This document shows, piece after piece, positions 8,342 to 16,564 of a DNA stretch of 64,000 bases. The notes below the pieces were generated by a model. It ran no database searches, was not told the DNA's origin, and saw nothing but the letters and a program-made list of their open reading frames with translations. The stretch comes from Sediminibacterium soli (GTDB taxonomy: Bacteria > Bacteroidota > Bacteroidia > Chitinophagales > Chitinophagaceae). The stretch's first letter is position 1. Every line of letters begins with the position of its first letter. The stretch is from NCBI RefSeq assembly GCF_009939225.1, contig NZ_JAACJR010000006.1, positions 310,001-374,000 on the forward strand, read 5' to 3'. The position numbers and the translations under genes are program-made.

Positions 8342-9243
8342 TGTGAAATGTGAAACGTCACTCCTTCAATCGCAAGGTCTGTATTCGGAAATAGTTCTCT
8401 TGCTTCTTCTAGGAATGCATCGAGTACTTCATACTTGCTGCTGAAATGTCCGATTAATAAACGGTTAGCACCGGCTTTTGCGGCAATGGTTGCAGCTTGT
8501 ATGGTAGTGGAATGAAACCGCGCCAAAGCCCTTTCTTCCAGGTCTTTCAGGTAAGTGGCTTCGTGGTAGATCAGCGTTACGTTTTTTGTTTTTTCGGCGA
8601 TCGGCTCGTGGTATTTTGTATCGGCGCAATAGGCATAACTCAGCGGCGGGGTATTGGCCAGCGTTACGGTTTCGTTACCGATCACCAGGCCATCCCGCTC
8701 ATAATCGAACCCCTGCTTCAGCCGCTCAAAAAAAGCGGCGGGAATGCCCTGTGCCACGGCTTTGTCCTTATCCAGTTTACGGGGATTCTTTTTCTCGCGT
8801 ACGATAAATCCCCAGCAGGGTATGCGGTGCTGGGTCTGGAAGCATTCCACGCTGAACCGGGGTTTGTCAACAAGCAGGCCTTCGCCGGACAGTGGATGAA
8901 AAACCAGTTCGAAGGGAAGATGGGTATCGCCCACTTTCAGCTGCAGTTGCAGGATGGCTTCCAGCCCGGCGGGTGCATAAATATGCAGTTCCTGCTCCCT
9001 TCCCAGCAGCCCCATGCTGGTTACCAGGCCGATCAGCCCGAAGTAATGGTCGCCATGCAGGTGAGAAATAAAGATATGGTTGATGCGGCTGCGCCTGATC
9101 TTATACCTGGACAGCTGCATCTGCGTACCTTCGCCGCAATCGATCAGCAATACCTGCTCGTTCAGCGTTACCGCCTGCGCCGTGGGATGCCGGTCATACG
9201 CCGGAAGGGCCGAATTGTTGCCTAGGATCGTTACACCGAACAT
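8326..9243 (-). CDS. rnz: Ribonuclease Z (tRNA 3'-processing endonuclease)
   Basis: 305 residues, metallo-beta-lactamase fold. It cuts the 3' trailer from tRNA precursors. The zinc motif HLHGDH is at residues 61-66 and further ligands lie in later segments (ADTKYHEP, IGHFSSKY). The protein starts with the family pattern MFGVTILGNNSALPA and has normal length for the short RNase Z form. In many Bacteroidetes the gene sits next to an anti-sigma antagonist gene; here the only STAS gene is 18 kb away. The 3' end overlaps the DUF6265 gene by 16 bases. Confidence 0.95.
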   Translation of the reverse strand: MFGVTILGNNSALPAYDRHPTAQAVTLNEQVLLIDCGEGTQMQLSRYKIRRSRINHIFISHLHGDHYFGLIGLVTSMGLLGREQELHIYAPAGLEAILQLQLKVGDTHLPFELVFHPLSGEGLLVDKPRFSVECFQTQHRIPCWGFIVREKKNPRKLDKDKAVAQGIPAAFFERLKQGFDYERDGLVIGNETVTLANTPPLSYAYCADTKYHEPIAEKTKNVTLIYHEATYLKDLEERALARFHSTTIQAATIAAKAGANRLLIGHFSSKYEVLDAFLEEARELFPNTDLAIEGVTFHISHHFLR

Positions 9244-9272
9244 GGATAGCGAAGCTAAGGAAGAAAGTTTGT

Positions 9273-9300
9273 AGTGGGTGGTCTGTGGTTTGCAGTCTGG
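9273..9300 (+). repeat. Intergenic word repeat, family E copy 1
   Basis: GTGGTCTGTGGTTTGCAGTCTG uses the same words (GGTCTGTGG, AGTCTG) as 38188-38244. Just after it (about 9365-9420) CCTCTGCGATAAC and AACCGCTGAGATGCAGAAG form another loose complementary pair. No gene lies in 9244-9527. Confidence 0.4.
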
Positions 9301-9468
9301 GGGTGTTCTGAAGATCCTGTCATGATTTGTCGGATTAACCGGTTACGCTCTGCAAAACTCCCCTGACTCCGCGCCTCTGCGATAACCCCCCTTTTGCCTT
9401 AACCGCTGAGATGCAGAAGGCAAGAGATAACTGCCGGAAATTCGTTTCTCCAAATCCAAAATTTCCCC

Positions 9469-9476
9469 TACCTTTG
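9469..9476 (+). promoter_or_regulatory. -7 promoter element for rpsO
   Basis: TACCTTTG fits TAnnTTTG, 51 bases before the rpsO start codon. It leaves a leader of about 45 bases, enough for autoregulation by S15. No clear -33 is seen. Confidence 0.5.
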
Positions 9477-9527
9477 CCGCCGATAAAAAAAGAAAGAAAA
9501 AATTCGGAGTCATTAAATTTTTCGAGA

Positions 9528-9800
9528 ATGCCTTATTTAACCATTGAAAAAAAAGCGAGCATTTTTGCAGAGTTCGGCGGAAATGCAGCTAACACGGGTT
9601 CTATCGAAGGTCAGGTAGCACTGCTGACTGAGCGTATTACCCAGATTTCCAGCCATTTACAGGCCAATAAACACGATCATTCCACACAGCGCGGACTGAT
9701 GAAACTGGTAGGTCAGCGCAAGCGTCTGCTGGCTTATATGCAGAAGCACAACCTCCAGGGGTACCGTGCTTTGATCGAGAAACTGGGTCTGAGAAAATAA
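9528..9800 (+). CDS. rpsO: 30S ribosomal protein S15
   Basis: 90 residues, typical S15 length. It binds 16S rRNA early in 30S assembly. Helical S15 motifs are plain: TGSIEGQVALLTERI, HLQANKHDHSTQRGL and LVGQRKRLLAYM. The ATG at 9528 is chosen because the family starts here; the frame is open further upstream without similarity. The order rpsO-pnp is the classic bacterial one, with a hairpin in between. Confidence 0.97.
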   Translation: MPYLTIEKKASIFAEFGGNAANTGSIEGQVALLTERITQISSHLQANKHDHSTQRGLMKLVGQRKRLLAYMQKHNLQGYRALIEKLGLRK

Positions 9801-9820
9801 GTCGAACACCATGACAGATG

Positions 9821-9857
9821 CTGTTCCCAACTGGTAATTTACAACGGTTGGGAACAG
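9821..9857 (+). promoter_or_regulatory. Hairpin between rpsO and pnp (attenuator or RNase III site)
   Basis: A perfect 11-bp stem, CTGTTCCCAAC (9821-9831) with GTTGGGAACAG (9847-9857), has a 15-base loop and is followed by TTGTTTCTG. In E. coli the same interval carries a hairpin cut by RNase III and used by PNPase to repress itself. The position suggests a similar control or partial terminator here. Confidence 0.65.
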
Positions 9858-9944
9858 TTGTTTCTGTACGTTCCTGTTTTTTCCTTCTCATTACCTAACA
9901 GGGAAAAAGGCAATCCCCTTGCCATATCCCATATTACCAACTGT

Positions 9945-12125
9945 ATGTTATCACAACCTATTAGTGTGAGTTTTGACCTCGGCGGCGGACGCCAGGTTAG
10001 CATAGAAACCGGCAAACTCGCCCGCCAGGCCGACGGCGCCGTTACGGTTCGCCAGGGAAACTGTATCCTGCTGGCCACTGTTGTTGCCAATAAAGAACCC
10101 AAGGAAGGACAGGATTTCTTCCCGCTTTCCGTGGATTACCAGGAAAAATTCGCTTCAGCGGGCCGTATACCCGGCTCTTTCTTCAAACGCGAAGCCAGGC
10201 TGAACGATTATGAAATTCTGACCAGCCGTCTGATCGACCGCGCCCTGCGCCCCCTGTTCCCCGAAGATTATCTCTGCGATGTGCAGGTGCTTGTCAGCCT
10301 GGTATCTTCCGACGACGAGGTATTACCCGACTCACTCGCCTGCCTGGCTGCCTCTGCGGCACTGGCTGTTTCGGATATTCCCATCAAGGAGATCATCAGC
10401 GAAGTGCGTATCGGCCGCGTGGATGGCAAATTCGTGATCAACCCCAGTCGCTCGGAACTCGCAAAATCCGACCTGGAATTCCTGATCGCCGCTACGGAAA
10501 AGAACCTGATGATGGTGGAAGGCGAATCAAAGGAATGTTCCGAAGCCGACCTCGTAAAAGCGCTGGAAATTGCACACGATGCGATCCGCGTTCATATCAG
10601 GGCACAGCAGGAACTGCGCGATAAAAAAGGAGTCGCCACCAAACGCGATTACAAAAAACCCGAACAGAACGAAGAGATCCAGGCAAAAGTGACCGCTTTC
10701 GCCAAACAAAGGATCTACGATATTTCCCGCAAAGGCTCTTCCAAACACGAGCGCTCAGACGCCATCAGCGCGCTGAAAGACGAACTGGTTGCCAGTCTTG
10801 GCGAAGAAGCCACCGATCTGGAGAAAAAACTCGCCAAAAAATACTACGCCGACCTGCAGTGGGAAGTGGTAAGGGATATGATCCTCGACGACCGCATCCG
10901 TCTCGACGGCCGCAGCCTCGACCAGGTTCGTCCTTTGGCCATGGAAACCGAGCCATTGCCTACACCGCATGGCTCTGCCCTGTTCACCCGCGGGGAAACA
11001 CAGTCGCTGACTACCGTTACATTCGGTACCAAACTGGATGAACTGCTGATCGAAAGCGCAGCGAAATCCGACTACAGCAAATTTATCCTGCACTATAATT
11101 TCCCTCCATTCTCAACCGGCGAAGTGAAAATGATGCGCGGTCCGGGCAGAAGGGAAGTGGGTCACGGTAACCTGGCCCTGCGCAGCCTGAAACAGATGAT
11201 GCCGAACGCGAGCGAATATGCCTACACCGTACGTGTGGTGAGCGATATCCTCGAGAGCAACGGTTCTTCATCCATGGCCACGGTTTGTGCCGGTTCACTG
11301 GCCCTGATGGATGCAGGCGTACCTTTCAAAAAACATGTGAGTGGTGTGGCCATGGGCCTGATCACCCGCGGCGATGGTAAATACGCGATCCTGACAGATA
11401 TCCTCGGCGACGAAGACCATCTCGGCGATATGGATTTTAAAGTAACCGGTACACGCGATGGTATCTGCGGTGTGCAGATGGACATCAAAGTGGACGGTCT
11501 GAGCATGGATGTGATGCGTGAGGCGCTGGAGCAGGCGAGAAAAGGCCGTATGCATATCCTGGATGCGATGTACGTATGTATGCCGGAACACCGCGCCGAT
11601 GTGAAACCGCATGCACCGCGCATGACCAAACTGATCATCGACAAGGAATTCATCGGTGCCGTGATCGGACCGGGTGGTAAAGTGATCCAGGAGATCCAGC
11701 GCGAAACAGGCGCCACCATCAATATCGAAGAAGTGGGCAATACCGGCGAGGTAAGCATCTTCTCTGCATCCAAAGACAGTCTCGACGCAGCCGTACGCTG
11801 GATCAAAGGCATTACAGCCGTTCCGGAAGTGGGAGAGGTATACGAAGGACCGGTAAAAGGCATCAAGGAATTCGGCGCATTTGTTGAATTCATGCCGGGT
11901 AAGCAGGGACTGCTGCATATCAGCGAAATCAGCTGGAAGCGCCTCGAAAGCATGGAAGGATTGTTTAAAGATGGCGATATAGTGAAAGTGAAACTCGTAG
12001 GACTCGATCCGAAGACAGGTAAATTCAAACTCAGCCGCAAAGCGCTGATGCCGAAACCTGACTTCAAACCCCGCGAAAACGCACCAAGGCCTGAAGGCGG
12101 TGAACCGCAAGGCGAGAACGCATAA
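9945..12125 (+). CDS. pnp: Polyribonucleotide nucleotidyltransferase (PNPase)
   Basis: Phosphorolytic 3'-5' exoribonuclease of the RNA degradosome. 726 residues from the ATG at 9945 (MLSQPISVSFDLGGGRQVSIETG, the usual start). Two RNase PH-like domains flank a helical domain, with the second-core phosphate motif in GNGSSSMA... (GSSSMATVCAGSLALMDAGV). Then a KH domain (IGAVIGPGGKVIQEIQ) and an S1 domain (GPVKGIKEFGAFVEFMPGKQGLLHISE) follow, ending in a short acidic tail. A codon run upstream of 9945 is open but falls in the rpsO-pnp leader. A strong terminator follows. Confidence 0.97.
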   Translation: MLSQPISVSFDLGGGRQVSIETGKLARQADGAVTVRQGNCILLATVVANKEPKEGQDFFPLSVDYQEKFASAGRIPGSFFKREARLNDYEILTSRLIDRALRPLFPEDYLCDVQVLVSLVSSDDEVLPDSLACLAASAALAVSDIPIKEIISEVRIGRVDGKFVINPSRSELAKSDLEFLIAATEKNLMMVEGESKECSEADLVKALEIAHDAIRVHIRAQQELRDKKGVATKRDYKKPEQNEEIQAKVTAFAKQRIYDISRKGSSKHERSDAISALKDELVASLGEEATDLEKKLAKKYYADLQWEVVRDMILDDRIRLDGRSLDQVRPLAMETEPLPTPHGSALFTRGETQSLTTVTFGTKLDELLIESAAKSDYSKFILHYNFPPFSTGEVKMMRGPGRREVGHGNLALRSLKQMMPNASEYAYTVRVVSDILESNGSSSMATVCAGSLALMDAGVPFKKHVSGVAMGLITRGDGKYAILTDILGDEDHLGDMDFKVTGTRDGICGVQMDIKVDGLSMDVMREALEQARKGRMHILDAMYVCMPEHRADVKPHAPRMTKLIIDKEFIGAVIGPGGKVIQEIQRETGATINIEEVGNTGEVSIFSASKDSLDAAVRWIKGITAVPEVGEVYEGPVKGIKEFGAFVEFMPGKQGLLHISEISWKRLESMEGLFKDGDIVKVKLVGLDPKTGKFKLSRKALMPKPDFKPRENAPRPEGGEPQGENA

Positions 12126-12129
12126 ATCC

Positions 12130-12160
12130 AAAGGCCCCCACGGTACCGTGGGGGCCTTTT
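12130..12160 (+). terminator. Terminator after pnp
   Basis: A 30-base perfect palindrome: AAAGGCCCCCACGGT followed by its reverse complement and T residues. It is a G+C-rich stem with a T-run, as in rho-independent terminators. Confidence 0.85.
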
Positions 12161-12184
12161 ACTAAACAGCAGTAAGTGAACCGG

Positions 12185-12997
12185 GTGAATTATATAGAAA
12201 TCATATTGACCTGCCCGGATGAAGCGCAGCGGGCATTGCTGGTTGCCGGCTTATCCGAACTGGGATACGAAGGCTTTGAAGAAACCGATGACCAGCTCAA
12301 AGCCTATGTGCCGGAAAACCGGTTTGCGGAAAACGGTCTGCAGCAGTTTTTGAAAGAATATGACTTGCCATATTCAAAATCAGTCATCAGACAGCAAAAC
12401 TGGAACGCCCTCTGGGAAGCCGGTTTCGAGCCCGTACAGGTAGACGATTTTGTGGGTATCCGCGCCGCATTTCACCCACCCATAAAAGGCGTTATGCATG
12501 AACTGGTCATTACCCCGAAAATGAGTTTTGGCACCGGCCACCATGCCACAACCTGGCTGGTGATGCAGCTGATGCGCGGGATCGATTTTTCCGGTGAGAC
12601 CGTGTTTGATTTCGGAACGGGCACCGGTATCCTCGCCATACTGGCCGAAAAACTCGGCGCCTCGGAACTGCTGGCCGTGGATTACGACGATTGGTGTATA
12701 GAAAACGCCACAGAAAACCTGCTACTGAACGGCTGCCGCAATATAACCATTGAAAAACTTGACAATGCCGACGCCGGCAGGATATTCGGGATCGTTCTTG
12801 CCAATATCAACCGGCACATTGTGCTTGATAACCTGGGTGCTATCCGGCGCTCACTTGCCCCCGGGGGTGATCTGCTGCTGAGCGGGCTGTTGACGGCCGA
12901 TGAAAATGATATCCTTTCTGCCTGCCGGGCACAGGATTTTCACCATGTGGAAACCCGCGAAAGGAATGGCTGGATCGCCATCCGCCTCAAGGGCTAA
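12185..12997 (+). CDS. prmA: Ribosomal protein L11 methyltransferase
   Basis: SAM-dependent enzyme that trimethylates ribosomal protein L11. About 270 residues. The N-terminal L11-binding domain holds WNALWEAGFEPV; then come PKMSFGTGHHATT, the SAM motif VFDFGTGTGILAI and the post-motif NINRHIVLDNL. The start is a GTG: 12185 gives MNYIEI..., as in other Bacteroidetes PrmA, while a GTG at 12176 would add three residues. It follows the pnp terminator and so needs its own promoter; I see none clearly. Confidence 0.93.
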   Translation: MNYIEIILTCPDEAQRALLVAGLSELGYEGFEETDDQLKAYVPENRFAENGLQQFLKEYDLPYSKSVIRQQNWNALWEAGFEPVQVDDFVGIRAAFHPPIKGVMHELVITPKMSFGTGHHATTWLVMQLMRGIDFSGETVFDFGTGTGILAILAEKLGASELLAVDYDDWCIENATENLLLNGCRNITIEKLDNADAGRIFGIVLANINRHIVLDNLGAIRRSLAPGGDLLLSGLLTADENDILSACRAQDFHHVETRERNGWIAIRLKG

Positions 12998-13085
12998 GCA
13001 GCAGACAGGAAATACATAGATAAAATTTTATATAATATAAAATGATGAATTTTCGATATTAAGAAATCATTATCTTCGGATTGGC

Positions 13086-13093
13086 TATCTTTG
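13086..13093 (+). promoter_or_regulatory. -7 promoter element for plsY
   Basis: TATCTTTG, a full TAnnTTTG match, lies 24 bases before the ATG at 13117. The region just upstream (13021-13080) is strongly AT-rich. The -33 is unclear. Confidence 0.5.
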
Positions 13094-13116
13094 CCCCCAA
13101 CTTCAACCGCCCCCTG

Positions 13117-13770
13117 ATGAACGAATTGTTGCTCATTGTAATGGCTTATTTGATCGGATCAGTGCCAACGGCTGTGTGGATCAGCAGATCAGTTTTCGGT
13201 ATCGATATACGCGATTACGGAAGCGGCAATGCCGGCGCCACCAATACATTCCGGGTACTGGGACCCAAATGGGGCACCATCGTAATGGTGGTGGATATCG
13301 CCAAGGGTGTGGCGGCCACATCGCTCTATGTATTTCTTCCTTACCTTGTTCACGACGAGTTACACCGCACCAACCTGATGATCGGCCTGGGACTTGCCGC
13401 GGTAATCGGGCATATTTATCCGATCTGGGCAGGATTCAAGGGCGGTAAAGGAGTGGCTACCCTGCTGGGTATGGCGGTGGCCATCCAGCCGCTGGTGGCG
13501 GTTTGCTGTATCGGCGTATTCCTGCTGGTGCTTTACCTTACCAGGTTCGTATCGCTCAGCTCCATCCTCGCGGGTGTTTCTTTTATGGTGTTCATTCTTT
13601 TCATCTTTAATGAGAAAGAAACCCTCTACCGCATCTTTGCCGTGCTGGTTGCCCTGATGGTGGTACTGACCCACCAGAAAAACATCGGCCGCATTCTCAA
13701 AGGCACAGAAAGCAAAGTGCCCATCTTCAAGCACAGAGACAGGCGCCGCCAGAGAAGAAGCGGAGAATAG
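13117..13770 (+). CDS. plsY: Acyl-phosphate glycerol-3-phosphate acyltransferase
   Basis: Inner-membrane enzyme that acylates glycerol-3-phosphate from acyl-phosphate, the first step of phospholipid synthesis. 217 residues with about five membrane helices. All three PlsY motifs are visible: MAYLIGSVPTAVWIS then GSGNAGATNTFRVLG, AAVIGHIYPIWAGFKGGKGVAT, and a late T-H-Q-K-N-I-x-R stretch. The ATG at 13117 is preferred; an upstream TTG (13081) overlaps the promoter. The C-terminus is Arg-rich and cytoplasmic. Confidence 0.94.
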   Translation: MNELLLIVMAYLIGSVPTAVWISRSVFGIDIRDYGSGNAGATNTFRVLGPKWGTIVMVVDIAKGVAATSLYVFLPYLVHDELHRTNLMIGLGLAAVIGHIYPIWAGFKGGKGVATLLGMAVAIQPLVAVCCIGVFLLVLYLTRFVSLSSILAGVSFMVFILFIFNEKETLYRIFAVLVALMVVLTHQKNIGRILKGTESKVPIFKHRDRRRQRRSGE

Positions 13771-13941
13771 GGAACAGGGGAACAAGGAATAATGAATTTC
13801 GATCGGAGTTTTCGATGGGTATTATTACAATTTAACAGATGATCGGATAGTTACCAATTACCTCGATATTCGACATTCCTTGTTCGATATTCGTTATTCA
13901 CCCATTCACTCTCCGTTCCTTGTTCCTCTGTTCCTTGCTCC
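13769..13941 (+). repeat. Intergenic word repeat, family A copy 2 (most complete)
   Basis: The left part has GGGAACAGGGGAACAAGGAA and ATAATGAA; the right part has the complementary words ATTCGACATTCC, TTGTTCGATATTCGTTATTC and TTCCTTGTTCC-TCTGTTCC. The two halves form a long imperfect inverted repeat between plsY and the M48 peptidase gene. Confidence 0.65.
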
Positions 13942-14008
13942 CTCCCTTTCTTCGGCACAGTTTTTTTATTTCCGTTTCTGATCATTACTTTAACCTAAAA
14001 GAACGGAT

Positions 14009-14806
14009 ATGAAACAATTTTTCGCGGTTCTCGCTTTTGCGGTGCTGGCTTTTGCCTGTTCGCGCAATGCCATTACGGGCCGCAGCCAGTTAAGCCTGGT
14101 GTCTGAAGCCGACCTGCAAGCCATGGCAGAGACACAATATGCAGACTTCCTTAGTAAGAACAGGGTCATCAGTTCCGGTGCGCCGGCGGATATGGTGCGA
14201 CGTGTGGGCAGCCGTATCGCCTCCGCCGTGCAGCAATACTATCGTGATAAAAACATTCCGGCCGATGACCTCAACAATTATCGCTGGGCTTTCAACCTGG
14301 TTGAAAATCCACAGGTAAACGCCTGGTGCATGCCCGGCGGAAAAGTGGTGGTGTATACGGGGATACTGCCGGTTACCCAAACCGAAAGCGCACTGGCCAT
14401 CGTGCTGGGTCACGAGATCACCCACGCAGTGGTGGGACATGGCCGAGAGCGCATGAGCCAGGAGCTGGCGGCGCAGGGACTGGGCGCGCTGGGTGGCGCG
14501 GCATTGGGTTCCAGCACCAAAGCTGCGGGTATTTTTAATTCGGTGTACGGTATCGGTGCGCAGTACGGGGTATTGCTTCCCTTCTCCCGCAAACAGGAGC
14601 TGGAAGCGGATCACTACGGACTGATATTCGCCGCTATCGCGGGATACGACCCCCGCGTGGCAATCGATTTCTGGACCAGGATGGCCAGCATGAAAAACGG
14701 CCAGGCGCCACCTGAAATACTGAGCAGTCACCCCAGCGATGCGGAGCGTATTCAGCAGATACGCGATATCATGCCTGAGGCGCTTACCTACTATGCAGGT
14801 AAATAA
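14009..14806 (+). CDS. M48 family metallopeptidase lipoprotein (active copy)
   Basis: 265 residues. Signal peptide with Cys17 in a lipobox-like context (AFAC), so probably a lipoprotein. Zinc motif HEITH at 135-139 with catalytic Glu136; third ligand Glu199 in QELEADHYG; substrate-edge stretch SSHPSDAERI near the end. The family (LoiP/BepA-like) degrades damaged or misassembled envelope proteins. The neighbouring gene at 14898 is a diverged tandem copy that has lost the catalytic Glu. Upstream is a family A repeat. Confidence 0.9.
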   Translation: MKQFFAVLAFAVLAFACSRNAITGRSQLSLVSEADLQAMAETQYADFLSKNRVISSGAPADMVRRVGSRIASAVQQYYRDKNIPADDLNNYRWAFNLVENPQVNAWCMPGGKVVVYTGILPVTQTESALAIVLGHEITHAVVGHGRERMSQELAAQGLGALGGAALGSSTKAAGIFNSVYGIGAQYGVLLPFSRKQELEADHYGLIFAAIAGYDPRVAIDFWTRMASMKNGQAPPEILSSHPSDAERIQQIRDIMPEALTYYAGK

Positions 14807-14834
14807 TCCGGGCACGGATACAACAGAGATACAG

Positions 14835-14882
14835 GCCAAATGCGTATGTTTATGCATCCGTTTTTGGCTTTTTTATTGTTGA
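14835..14882 (+). terminator. Weak terminator-like hairpin between the two M48 genes
   Basis: GCCAAA pairs with TTTGGC, with a second inner pair ATGC/GCAT, followed by TTTTTTATTG. The stem is short and interrupted. Confidence 0.4.
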
Positions 14883-14897
14883 TCCACTTGTTCCTGT

Positions 14898-15671
14898 ATG
14901 AAATTCTCGGTTTTGCTGACCGGATGTCTGTTATCCGCTCGTCTTGTATCCTCGCAACCGTCGCTTGTTACGGAAAACGATCTTAACGAACTTGCCGCAT
15001 CGGAATTTCTCTCCTTTTCAGCCATGAAAGATACCAGCCTGTCCGAGGCTGCGGCCCGTTTGCAGAAAATAAACGGCAGGCTGGTGGCTGCTGTTAGGGT
15101 GTATGCCAGGGAGCGGCGTTTGCCGCAGCTAAAAACCTTTACCTGGGAGCTGGTGCTGGTTGATAAAAAAGATATCAATGCTTTCTGTCTGCCGGGCGGC
15201 AGAATGGTGATAGGCGTACCCATGTTCCGCTGGGCCCAGAGCGAGGCGGCGCTGGCAGCAGTGATGGCGCACCAGCTGGCGCATGTGCTGCTTGGCCATG
15301 GAGAGCAGCGGCTCCGCCAGGCGTTGAAAGATATGCTTGGCGGCAGGCGTTTTGCAGAACTGCGTACCTCTAAGCCGGCCGATGCCCGCGATCTGTTACT
15401 GGCGGCCTATGGCGGGGGCAATGTGGCACTGTTGTCGGCTTTCGAAACAGAACAGGAAAAGGAAGCCGATAAGTTCGGTATGGTACTGATGGCGATCGCA
15501 GGCTTTGACCCGGGTGAAGCCATTGTTTTCTGGCAGCGGATGGCCTACCTGAGCACGGGCCCCGAACGCCCCGTATTGCTGAGTGCCCACCGGTACGCGG
15601 TTGCGCGTAAAGAGCAAATGGAGCTGGAAATAGACCCCATTACCCGCAAATACTACCGCCAGACCCCCTGA
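14898..15671 (+). CDS. M48 peptidase homologue with catalytic Glu replaced (pseudo-enzyme)
   Basis: 257 residues with a signal peptide (about 1-19). It aligns along its whole length with the preceding peptidase: N-x-F-C-L-P-G-G-R-M-V-I versus N-x-W-C-M-P-G-G-K-V-V-V, and EKEADKFG versus ELEADHYG. The zinc motif reads HQLAH (125-129); codon CAG gives Gln126 in place of the catalytic Glu. Both His ligands and Glu189 remain, so metal may still bind, but hydrolysis should be lost. The S-H-P motif near the end is also changed to SAHRYAV. It likely arose by tandem duplication and may act as a regulatory or binding partner. It has no lipobox, unlike its neighbour. Confidence 0.85.
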   Translation: MKFSVLLTGCLLSARLVSSQPSLVTENDLNELAASEFLSFSAMKDTSLSEAAARLQKINGRLVAAVRVYARERRLPQLKTFTWELVLVDKKDINAFCLPGGRMVIGVPMFRWAQSEAALAAVMAHQLAHVLLGHGEQRLRQALKDMLGGRRFAELRTSKPADARDLLLAAYGGGNVALLSAFETEQEKEADKFGMVLMAIAGFDPGEAIVFWQRMAYLSTGPERPVLLSAHRYAVARKEQMELEIDPITRKYYRQTP

Positions 15672-15726
15672 AAACGGCTTAAAACCTCAAAAATTAACGC
15701 CGCAGGCCTAAAAAACGCTCATTTTC

Positions 15727-15759
15727 TTGCGAAACTCCGGTAACAATTTTTTAACTTTG
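15727..15759 (+). promoter_or_regulatory. Bacteroidetes-type promoter for the YdeI-like gene
   Basis: TTG at 15727-15729, then 22 bases, then TAACTTTG at 15752-15759. This fits the -33 TTG / -7 TAnnTTTG pattern. The start codon lies 33 bases further on. Confidence 0.6.
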
Positions 15760-15792
15760 CACTCCCTATAAATCCTGAAATTTTTTTTAGGC

Positions 15793-16458
15793 ATGTCGAA
15801 TCAGACTTTACTTGAAAAGTTACAATTGAAGGACGAAAAAAACCTTCTTATCCAGGGCTTACCTTCCTCAATCGAAAAACAGTTTGCCAAGCTTACCTAC
15901 GCCAAGAACGTAACGCCTTTGCTGAAGAGTAGGAAAGTGGATTTTACGCTGGTATTCGCTATCAGCCAGAACCAGTTGAACAATGTGCTCAGGGATGTTT
16001 TCCCCGCGCTGCATGAGGATACCAAGCTCTGGGTTGCCTATCCGAAAACCACCAGTAAGATCGTGAGCGACCTGAACCGCGACTGCAGCTGGGAAATGCT
16101 GACCAGGAACGAATACGAATGTGTTCGCCAGGTGGCGCTCGACCATGTATGGACGGCCATGCGTTTTAAGAAACTGGATAAGATACCCAACCGCACCCGT
16201 GCTTTTTCGGAAATGAAGAGCAACGAGCGCAACGGCATCGATTTCGAAAAAAGACTGGTGGTGCCGCCGGTGGAACTGGGTAAACTGTTCACCAAACACA
16301 AAGAAGCACACGAATTTTTCAGCTCCCTGTCTTTCACCAACCAGAAAGAATACGTAACCTGGATCGAAGGCGCCAAAAAAGAAGAAACGCGCCAGCGCCG
16401 CCTGGAAACTGCGCTTGAAAAATTGCTGGCCGGTAAGAAAAATCCTTCCGAAAAGTAG
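15793..16458 (+). CDS. YdeI/OmpD-associated family protein
   Basis: 221 residues, probably cytoplasmic, no signal. The C-terminal third shows the OmdA/YdeI signature: LSFTNQKEYVTWIEGAKKEE followed by R-x-R-R-L-E-T-A-L-E-K-L, a helical region. The N-terminal half (about 1-130) is a separate domain with the pattern L-W-V-A-Y-P-K-T, as in DUF3052-type proteins. The molecular role is not established for the family. A promoter with both elements precedes it. Confidence 0.75.
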   Translation: MSNQTLLEKLQLKDEKNLLIQGLPSSIEKQFAKLTYAKNVTPLLKSRKVDFTLVFAISQNQLNNVLRDVFPALHEDTKLWVAYPKTTSKIVSDLNRDCSWEMLTRNEYECVRQVALDHVWTAMRFKKLDKIPNRTRAFSEMKSNERNGIDFEKRLVVPPVELGKLFTKHKEAHEFFSSLSFTNQKEYVTWIEGAKKEETRQRRLETALEKLLAGKKNPSEK

Positions 16459-16478
16459 GTCGCAGACGGATTGTTGCA

Positions 16479-16560
16479 TGTTACCTTGTTGAATTGTTCC
16501 ATGGTCAGCCAGGTCTTAACCATATAACAATATAACCGTTCAGCCATTCAACCAATTAAC
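16479..16560 (+). repeat. Intergenic word repeat, family D copy 1
   Basis: TTGTTGAATTGTTCCATGG on the left; AACCATATAACAATATAACC and GCCATTCAACC on the right. The words recur at 40434-40531 and 61570-61605. Confidence 0.45.
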
Positions 16561-16564
16561 TCCG

